Position numbers and translations under genes: made by a program. Shown here piece after piece: positions 1-6,700 of a DNA stretch of 8,909 nt. This DNA is from JAZDLC01 sp043802345 (GTDB lineage: Bacteria; Planctomycetota; B15-G4; JADJEK01): the NCBI GenBank assembly GCA_043802345.1, contig JAZDLC010000474.1, positions 1 through 8,909 of the forward strand, given 5' to 3'. The notes under the pieces are model-generated. The model searched no databases and was not told where the DNA came from. It worked only from the letters and a program-made list of their open reading frames with translations. The first letter of the stretch is position 1, and each line of letters opens with the position of its first letter.

Positions 1-1
1 G

Positions 2-880
2 CATCGCTTCGGCGTCTCCCAGCGCGCGCGCCTCCTGGACAAGGCGCTCGACGTGGACCTCCTGGTGATGACCGCCACGCCGATTCCCCGCTCCCTGGCG
101 ATGACGTTGTATGGCGACCTCGATCTCTCGGTGCTGGATGAGATGCCGCCGGGGCGCCGGCCGGTGCGCACCGAACGGATCTCCCCCGACCGCCTGCCGG
201 AGCTGCTGGAGGAAGTGCGCCTTGAAGCTCTTGGCGGAGGGAGGGTTTTCATCGTCTGCCCCCTGGTCGGGGACAGTCCGCAGAGCGATCTGGCGGCCGC
301 CGAGGAGATCTTCGGTGACCTGCGGCGGAGATTCTCAGGAGGGCCGGGAGTGGCGCTGGCGCATGGACGCCAGGGCTCCGGCGAGAACGCCGCCGCCCTG
401 GCCTCGTTCCAGAGTGGCGAGACCCCGATCCTGGTCGCCACCATCCTGATCGAGGTCGGGCTGGACGTGCCGGAGGCAACGCTGATGGTGGTGCTGGATG
501 CCCAGCGCTTTGGGCTGGCGGCTCTGCATCAGCTCCGGGGCAGGGTCGGGAGGGGCGGCGCCGACTCCCGTTGCGTGCTGGTCGGTTCGGGAAAGAGCGC
601 CGTCGCCGACGCCCGGCTGGGCATCATGGTGCGGGAGTCGAACGGTTTCCGCATCGCCGAGCGGGATCTGGAACTCCGGGGCGCCGGAGAACTGTTCGGC
701 GTCCGCCAGCACGGCCTGCTCGACTTCGTTCACGCCGACCTGGTCCGTGACGTCGATCTGCTGGCCAGGGCCCGGGACGACGCCCTTCGTGTCGTCAAGG
801 ACGGCCGGGCCGAGGGGCTCGAGAGGCGCCTGCTTCTCAAGGAGCGGACGCGGTCGGAGACGATCGCCGGACCGGGGTGA
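2..880 (+). CDS. recG: ATP-dependent DNA helicase RecG, C-terminal part (5' end outside window)
   Basis: RecG remodels stalled replication forks and Holliday junctions in the cytoplasm. Only the last 292 residues are visible; the frame is open to the left edge, so the apparent GTG start at 53 is not the real start. The window opens exactly at the H of the expected DEQH box (visible: HRFGVSQR). Numbering from there, motif III is TATPIPR (24-30) and is followed by [25 protein letters not shown] sequence that is highly characteristic of RecG. The second helicase lobe carries IEVGLD (150-155, motif V) and QLRGRVGRG (177-185, motif VI). The RecG-specific C-terminal block [17 protein letters not shown] lies at 222-238, followed by the [14 protein letters not shown] segment. 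Motif V begins ATILIEVG where ATTVIEVG is commoner, a mild substitution. The stop is TGA at 878-880. The gene converges with the minus-strand beta-helix gene and probably belongs to an unrelated operon to the left. Confidence 0.96.
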   Translation, partial: HRFGVSQRARLLDKALDVDLLVMTATPIPRSLAMTLYGDLDLSVLDEMPPGRRPVRTERISPDRLPELLEEVRLEALGGGRVFIVCPLVGDSPQSDLAAAEEIFGDLRRRFSGGPGVALAHGRQGSGENAAALASFQSGETPILVATILIEVGLDVPEATLMVVLDAQRFGLAALHQLRGRVGRGGADSRCVLVGSGKSAVADARLGIMVRESNGFRIAERDLELRGAGELFGVRQHGLLDFVHADLVRDVDLLARARDDALRVVKDGRAEGLERRLLLKERTRSETIAGPG

Positions 881-884
881 CCCG
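873..884. other. Small GTGA-loop hairpin at the recG stop codon
   Basis: CGGG, loop GTGA, CCCG forms a perfect 4-bp stem with a GNRA-type loop that contains the recG stop codon. There is no T run on either side, so it does not look like an intrinsic terminator. It may simply be a chance structure in G+C-rich sequence between the convergent genes. Confidence 0.25.
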
Positions 885-893
885 CGCGCTGGT

Positions 894-960
894 TCAGGGA
901 CTGGTCTTGGGGAAGGTGTTGTCGACGTAGACGTTGTCCCCGGGGACGGTGTCGTCAGGG
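894..960 (-). other. +1-frame continuation of the beta-helix gene past its CCC-TGA stop
   Basis: On the minus strand the beta-helix frame ends GGC CCC TGA C. Moving forward one base (CCC at 960-958 re-read as CCT at 959-957) gives a proline followed by 20 further residues, ending at TGA 896-894. These residues include PGDNVYVDNTF, which matches the last coil of the zero frame, PMDNDLVDNQF, at P, D, N, V, D, N and F. The spacing between the two is 20 residues, one beta-helix coil. The extended protein would be 377 residues and would end 13 bp from the recG stop. The coding character of this frame is seen directly. Whether it is joined by a sequencing error, a frameshift mutation or programmed +1 slippage cannot be decided from the sequence. 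Confidence 0.7.
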
Positions 961-2028
961 GCCGACCGTCTTGAACTGGTTGTCGACGAGATCGTTGTCC
1001 ATCGGGTCAGCGTACAGGGCCAGGTCGAAGCCCCCGCTCTTCTTCATCACGTTCGAGGAGATCAGGTTTCTCTCCGAGCCGAGGCCAAGGCGGAAGCCGG
1101 TGTTCTCCGACCTCAGCATCTTGTTGCCGTGGAGGTCGCAGTCATCGCCCGTGAAGAGGACGCCATTGTGGCAGCGGACAGCCCTGTTCCGGGCTATCAT
1201 CGAGTCGTCCGCCAGGAGGCTGAGACCGTCATCGCCCCCGTTCACGAGGTTGTCGAAAACGGCCAGGGACGATCCGCCCAGCACCTGGATTCCGGTCGAC
1301 CCGGAATCCAGGATGCGGTTGCCGGCCACGGTGACGTTTTCGACTCCGACGTTCAGGGAGATGCCCACGTTCCCGACCTTGGCCAGATTGTCCGCGATCA
1401 ACAGATGGGCCGGGACACCGGAGGAAGAAACGACGATGCCGTTGTAGGCCATCTTGCTAAGCACGTTCTGCTCGATGACGTTGTTGTGCCCCGTGACCGT
1501 GATCCCGGGCACTGCCCCTGTCAGGTCCGAGATCTTGTTCTTCCGCACGACGACACCGTACGAGTTCACCTTGATCGCTGCGCTGCCGGTCCGCTGGATC
1601 GTGTTCCTGTCCAGCAGCACGTCGTGTGAGGCGATCACGCTGATTCCGGACGTCCCGGCGTCGCGGATGTCGCACTTCTCGACCTGGATGTTCTGGCTGC
1701 CGCTGATGACGACTCCGTTCGAAACGCAGTCGCGCACGCGCAGGTTCTCTACCGTGACGCCGCCGCAATCGAGGATCTGGATGGCCGACCCCTCGGTGGT
1801 CGGCCGGATGAACACCTTCCCCTTGCCCCGCACCGTCACGCCGGCAGAGCCGTTGAGGATGACGTACTCCCGGTAGGTGCCGGCCGAGATCACGACCTCG
1901 TCGCCCGGCCCGGCGGCCGCGATGGCGGCGCCGATGTCCGGATACTGCCGCGGCACCTTCAACTGGGCCGCGTTCAGGGATGTGACAAGGAGAAGGGACG
2001 CGAGGGTGGTGGCGGTGAGTAGCTTCAT
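955..2028 (-). CDS. Secreted right-handed parallel beta-helix (pectin-lyase-fold, NosD-like) repeat protein
   Basis: This 357-residue exported protein has no assignable enzymatic activity. The N-terminus is a Sec signal peptide: MKLL, a hydrophobic core over residues 8-18, and probable cleavage at LNA/AQ near residue 20-21. The mature start (VPRQYPDIGAAIAAAGPGD, then VVISAGTYRE) is the typical opening of bacterial beta-helix proteins. From about residue 60 to the end there are repeated coils of about 20-25 residues with V/I-x-N-N/D-x-I turns, such as NIQVEKCDIRDAG, VLLDRNTIQRTG and VTVAGNRILDSG. This is the PbH1 pattern seen in NosD-like, polysaccharide-lyase-like and adhesin-like proteins. 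I see no catalytic signature. ATG at 2026-2028 is chosen because GGAAGG lies 7 nt upstream and the signal peptide follows at once. It is codirectional with the PBP1C gene 87 bp upstream, so it may be cotranscribed. The 3' end looks frameshifted: the stop follows CCC and the +1 frame continues with another coil. Confidence 0.88.
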   Translation of the reverse strand: MKLLTATTLASLLLVTSLNAAQLKVPRQYPDIGAAIAAAGPGDEVVISAGTYREYVILNGSAGVTVRGKGKVFIRPTTEGSAIQILDCGGVTVENLRVRDCVSNGVVISGSQNIQVEKCDIRDAGTSGISVIASHDVLLDRNTIQRTGSAAIKVNSYGVVVRKNKISDLTGAVPGITVTGHNNVIEQNVLSKMAYNGIVVSSSGVPAHLLIADNLAKVGNVGISLNVGVENVTVAGNRILDSGSTGIQVLGGSSLAVFDNLVNGGDDGLSLLADDSMIARNRAVRCHNGVLFTGDDCDLHGNKMLRSENTGFRLGLGSERNLISSNVMKKSGGFDLALYADPMDNDLVDNQFKTVGP

Positions 2029-2115
2029 GGCCGAACCTTCCGACTGTGGACGCAGGGCGACTCACCCAGTGTGGGCGCACCACGCCCCGGAATCCCACGA
2101 GAGAATCCGATTTTC
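2029..2115 (-). other. 87-bp intergenic spacer between the PBP1C and beta-helix genes
   Basis: I see no convincing sigma70 -35/-10 pair here and no rho-independent terminator. A short hairpin is possible on the minus strand (CGCCCA, loop CAC, TGGGTG, including one G-T pair) but it has no following T run. The absence of a clear terminator leaves cotranscription of the beta-helix gene with pbpC possible, but a promoter of unfamiliar type cannot be excluded. Confidence 0.4.
2036..2041 (-). promoter_or_regulatory. Ribosome binding site of the beta-helix gene
   Basis: GGAAGG on the minus strand lies 7 nt before the ATG at 2028. It is purine-rich and well spaced. Together with the signal peptide that begins directly at this ATG, it fixes the start. 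Confidence 0.65.
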
Positions 2116-3717
2116 TTATTGGAGAAACGGGACCAGGCGCGCGACCAACGGCGCGGCGGCGTGGATGCCGATCAGGTTCGGCGAGGCCTCTCCGTCGAGA
2201 TTGCCGAGCCAGGCGACCAGCACGTGCTTTTCGGTGATGGCAATACACCACGCATCCCTGTGGCCCGCGGACGTTCCCGTCTTCCAGGCGATGGGGGTGT
2301 CGGTGGAAAGGCCGGGGAGCGGCTCTCCCGAGGCGAGTGCGGAGAGGATCTTCCTGGCCGAACCGGACTGACCGGCGAAGCGGACGTAGGCCCGGGCCAG
2401 TTCCAGCGGGGAGACCGACATCGTGCCGAGGGCGCTGTCCAGGTGCCATGGTCTGCCGGAGACCGGCAGGCCGAGCTCACGGCACCGTTCCCGGAAGCGA
2501 TCCACGCCGACCCTCTCCAGCAGGTTGACCGCCGGTAGATTGCGCGATTCGACCAGGGCCCTTCCGGCGGAGATCGAGCCGCTGTACTCGTCCCGGAAGT
2601 TCTTCGGCCGGTACTCCCCGAATGCGGTCGGCGTGTCCTCGACGGGAGAGCGCAGGCCGGTGACGCCGGTCGAAAGCGCCAGGTCGTAGAGAAACGGCTT
2701 CAGCGTACTGCCCGCCGCCCGGCGGCAGGTGGCCGTGTTCAGTTGAACCGTCTCGTAGTCTCTCGAGCCGACCAGCGCGCAGAGGGCGCCGTCACTGCGT
2801 CTGAGCGCCACCAGAGCGGCCGCGTCGGTGTCGATCTCTTCACCTGAGTCGAGAACCGACTCGAACGAACGCTGCAACGAAGTGTCCAGATTGCTGTAGA
2901 CCACAGGACCTCGTTCTTCACGCAGTAGCACCTCGCAGGCGTGCGGCGCCAGAAAGGGCCAGGGATGGGGGGTCATGCCGAGCGGAGCGGAGCGCGCGCG
3001 AGCATGCTCGCTCTCGCTCAGGAAGCGGCAGTCGAGCATCCGATCGAGCACGAAGTTCCGGTGTGAGAGCATCTGATCGGGAAAACGGCGCGGCGACCGG
3101 CGGCTCGGCGCGGGCAGCAGCGCGATCAGGGCGGCCGCCTCCTCGGGCGCCAGGTCGGCCGGTTGCTTCCCGAACCAGTAGCTCGACGCCGCATCCACGC
3201 CCCGGAGCGTCCCGCCGAAAGGAGCCAGATTGAGGTAGAGGGTCAGCAGTTCGTCCTTCGAGAACTGGCGCTCCAGTTGCCGCGCCCGGAACGTCTCGAT
3301 GATCTTGGAAGGCATGGTCCGTGGGCGCGGCTCGCCGATGCGGGCCAGTTGCATGGTGAGCGTCGACGCGCCGGAGACGACCCGGCCGCGGATCAGATTC
3401 GTGATCGCGGCCCGGCAGACCGCCCCCGGATCGACGCCGCTGTGAGAACGGAACCGTTCGTCCTCCGCGGCCAGGAGCGCCGAGACGAGGTGCGGAGACA
3501 CCTCGTCCCCCATGACGCGCAGCAACCGCTCTCCAAGAGGAGTCGGCGTGACCCTCAGCAGCGTTCCGTCCGCGGCGTACACGCGGCTCGACTCGCCAAA
3601 GCGTGCAAACGCGTCCCCCTGAAAGGGGCAACAGCGATCGAGCAGCTGCTCGGCGCCGAGCAGAAGCGCGAGGAGAGAGAGACCGAGCAGACTGGCGCGC
3701 AGGAGCCGGCGAATCAT
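2116..3717 (-). CDS. pbpC: Penicillin-binding protein 1C, short form (glycosyltransferase GT51 + transpeptidase)
   Basis: This is a bifunctional peptidoglycan synthase of 533 residues, anchored in the inner membrane by one N-terminal segment (about residues 5-22) with its catalytic domains in the periplasm. The GT51 domain covers about 45-215: EDERFRSHSGVD with catalytic E85, GASTLTMQLAR (116-126), the second glutamate E141 in SKIIETFRARQLE, KDELLTLYLNLAPFGGT (154-170) and YWFGK (180-184). The APFGGT-L-x-GV segment is typical of PBP1C rather than PBP1A/1B. The transpeptidase domain covers about 270-533: SxxK is S337-TL-K340 (AGSTLKPFLYDLAL), SxN is S391-R-N393 and KTG is 479-481. All key residues are present. 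The E. coli protein is about 770 residues; this one stops about 50 residues after KTG and lacks the usual C-terminal extension with the BiPBP_C domain. Its ATG overlaps the stop of the macroglobulin gene (ATGA), which indicates translational coupling. PBP1C is thought to repair the wall alongside the macroglobulin protease trap. Confidence 0.94.
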   Translation of the reverse strand: MIRRLLRASLLGLSLLALLLGAEQLLDRCCPFQGDAFARFGESSRVYAADGTLLRVTPTPLGERLLRVMGDEVSPHLVSALLAAEDERFRSHSGVDPGAVCRAAITNLIRGRVVSGASTLTMQLARIGEPRPRTMPSKIIETFRARQLERQFSKDELLTLYLNLAPFGGTLRGVDAASSYWFGKQPADLAPEEAAALIALLPAPSRRSPRRFPDQMLSHRNFVLDRMLDCRFLSESEHARARSAPLGMTPHPWPFLAPHACEVLLREERGPVVYSNLDTSLQRSFESVLDSGEEIDTDAAALVALRRSDGALCALVGSRDYETVQLNTATCRRAAGSTLKPFLYDLALSTGVTGLRSPVEDTPTAFGEYRPKNFRDEYSGSISAGRALVESRNLPAVNLLERVGVDRFRERCRELGLPVSGRPWHLDSALGTMSVSPLELARAYVRFAGQSGSARKILSALASGEPLPGLSTDTPIAWKTGTSAGHRDAWCIAITEKHVLVAWLGNLDGEASPNLIGIHAAAPLVARLVPFLQ

Positions 3718-6700
3718 CGGATGGTCACCCTCCCCGGCTGGCCGGAGACCGCGCGCCGTCCGGGGTCGTAGAGGGCCTCGACCATCACCGGGAGGGTGGC
3801 GAACTCGCCGGAGAAGACGGCCCGCATGCGATACCCGAAGCGCTGAACGTCCAGGCCGGACGAACTGACGTAGAGCAGGACCCGGTCATCGCGGAACTCC
3901 AGATGATCGGGACGGGAGAGGTCCTGTCGTTCCTGGGCCAGGGCTCCGAGGCGCGTGTTCTCCAGCTCGAAACCGCCCGGCAGGATGTCGGTGATCAGGC
4001 CGTTCTCCAGCGGGTCGTCGCTCTCGAGTTCCAGCATCACGTCGTAGACCTTGCCCCGCTCGTACGAGGGCGAGCCGACGAACTCGGCGCCGGTCTCGCT
4101 GTCGAAGACTCGCCGCCGGACTCTCACGCCGCCGAGAGAGACCGGCTCCGGGTCGGTCCGGTACCCTTCGAACTCCACGAAGCAGTAGAGAGGGCGCTCG
4201 CTCTCGATGCGGAGCCTGCGGCCGGCGCGCACATCCAGCGGCACAGTGCCCGCCCTCTGGATGTCCAGGGCGAGGGAGCCGAGAGTGACCCGGGCCTCCA
4301 CCGGCTGGTCTTTCGGAGCATGCGTGGTGAACCACTCGGACAGCGCCAGCAGGCAGTACGCCTGCTCATTGGTCGTCATGAGATCGGGCTCGAGCGCTCG
4401 CCTGAGCAGACTCTCCACGAGAGGGAGGATCCGGTCATCCGCCGGATCGACGGCCATCAGCGCGCGGAGCAGCAGCGCCCTGCTCCGCAGGGTCGAGCGC
4501 AGCAGTCCGCCCTGTTCCCGCGTCGCCTCTTCCTTTGGATCGGCCTCCACGAGCAGGTCGCGGGCGCGGTCGATCTCACCGAGGCGGGCCAGGCCGAGCG
4601 CCAGGCGGGACCGGTCCTCGACCGTCCGCGCGGCGGTTTCGTATCGGTTCAGCCAGGAAGCGGCCGGCCGGCCGGCCCTTCCCAGGACTTCGGCCGCCCA
4701 GATGCCGTACGCCGGATCGACCCCACGGGAGAGGTGCGCGAACAGGCGCCCTGAGGCCCGGTCGAGCATGCCGTCCGGGAGCCTGGCGCCAGCCTCCCTG
4801 GCCGAGAGCAGGAAGTCGGTGGCGTAGACGGTGGCGAGCATCGATTCCGACTTCATGGAGGGCCAGAGAGCGAATCCACCGTTGCCGAGCTGCAGCGAGT
4901 GGAGCCGCTGGATGCCTCCTGTCAGGAACGGGTCGGTTTCCCGCTCGCCGCCATCCGTGGGCAGGATGCGCGGCAGCAGATCCCGGGCCGCGAGCAGCGC
5001 GATGCACTGCGACGTCGTCTGCTCGGCGCAGCCGTGCGGATAGTCGAGCAGCGCCTTCAGGGGCCCGGCGAGCTGCAGGTCGGGCCTCGGGTCGAGCACG
5101 AGCCTGGCCTCGAGCGTGTCTTCCACCCAGCGGCCGGGAAACTCGAACTCCGCCATGCCGTGCGCGATCAGACCGATTCTCTGGCGTTCGAAGCGGGCGG
5201 CGGGACGCAGGATGAACGGCGCCTCGACCGTGCGCGTCCTTCTACCGAGCGTTGCCGTCAACTGCAGGCTGCCGGCACCCAGCGCTTCCTGCGTGCTGAT
5301 CGGGAGAACCAGGCGCAGGGTCTCTCCCGGCGCGAGCCGGGAGGATCCGGGAGTTGCCGGGAGCTCCAGATGGCGCCCCGCGAGTTCGATCCGCACGTCG
5401 CCCGCTTCCTCGGAAAGATTCCTGATGACCGCGATGGCGTTCACCCCGTCACCCTGGGCCAGGACCCGGGGCAAGGCGAGGGTCACCGAGAGTGGGGCGG
5501 CGACCTTCAGGTCTTTCGCGGCGGCGCCGAGGGAGGTGGAGTTGGCGGCGGTGACCACCGCGCGGAGGCGCCCCTCGTATGGCGGCAGGCGCAGCCGGAC
5601 GCGGGCCTCGCCCGCCGCATCGAACGCCAGGGGCGCTCGGAACAGGGCGACGGAGAGGATCTGAGGACTGGTGCCGTCCTCCAGAAGCTGCGGGGAATCC
5701 GAGAAGTCGTCGCCGCCGGTCAATGCCTCGGGATCGAACTGGGCTCCGTCCAACAATGAGGTGCCGGTGTCGGCCCCCCGGCCGTCGAGCCGCCGGATGC
5801 CATTGAAGTACTGCTCCGGGGCGGCGTCGCCGTGGCGCGTCAGCCGCAGGATTCCCACGTCGACTAGCGAGAGGGTCGCATCGGCGGCTCCCTCGGCCCG
5901 CACGAGGATCTCCACCTCCGATTCCGGTTCGACGCTCTCGGGCATCTCCAACGCGACATCGAGGCGGCGCGCCTGATGCACCAGCGGGATCGCCGCGCTC
6001 CCTACCAGCAGGAAGGGCGGGACCGCTCCCTTGGCTGCCTGGGGCCTCGACAGGGTGAATACCGCATGGAGATTCGGCTGCGTGGCATTTGCCGGAATCT
6101 CGAGCTCCACCTGATTCAGCCCCGGCTCGAGTTCGACCAGCTTCGCGGAATGGAGCCCCAAGCCCTCCAGGGTCACCAGCGCGGATCCGCCAAAGGGCGC
6201 ATCCACGTTGCACGTCGCGATCGCACCCGGCGCGACCTGGTTCTTCGGAGCGCGGACGCGCAGGCGGTCGGGAGGGAGCGGCCGTTCGCCCACGGTCTGT
6301 TCGGCCGTGCGTCCCTCGCAGCTTGCGACCACGGTCAGCCAACCCGACTCCGGTGTCCTGAATTCCCCCAGATCGACTTCCGCCATGCCTCCCTTGACCG
6401 CGGTGTCAACCCGTCCCAGGGAGACGGAGTTCAGCTCGGTGCGCCAGCCAAACCGGCCTGCGGTCTCCTCGAAGACGAAATCCCAGGTGTGATGGATGAG
6501 CTCCAGGGAGACCTGCCGTTCCCCCGCCTGCTTCCGGCCGTCCGGAGAGAGCAGCGCCACCCGCGCCAGCCGGTCGCTGACGTTCAGCCCGATCACGAAG
6601 TCCCGGGGAGCGACGGCTGCCGCCAGGGTGGTCCGAACAGGGCGTCCGGAGGGATCCTCCACCTCGATCTGGATCCGTGCGGCAAGGGACTGGGAGCCGC

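Noticed and set aside
53..55. GTG as a start codon for a short recG-like gene
   Set aside because: The frame continues to the left edge with conserved RecG residues (HRFGV...QR), so the gene simply enters from outside the window.
934..1629. Open frame on the + strand opposite the beta-helix gene
   Set aside because: It mirrors the repeats of the beta-helix gene. The minus strand has a signal peptide, a ribosome binding site and the PbH1 pattern.
2029..2115. Intrinsic terminator in the spacer after pbpC
   Set aside because: The only hairpin seen has a 6-bp stem including a G-T pair and is not followed by a T run.
1457..2449. Minus-strand open frame spanning the pbpC/beta-helix boundary
   Set aside because: It is an arginine/proline-rich out-of-frame reading of both real genes with no motif and no supported start.
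3603..4754. Open frame on the + strand (383 codons) across the pbpC/macroglobulin junction
   Set aside because: It is antisense to two well-supported genes and has shadow-like composition with no domain signature.
5449..6342. Minus-strand open frame of 297 codons within the macroglobulin gene
   Set aside because: It is an out-of-frame shadow with composition typical of high-GC alternative frames.
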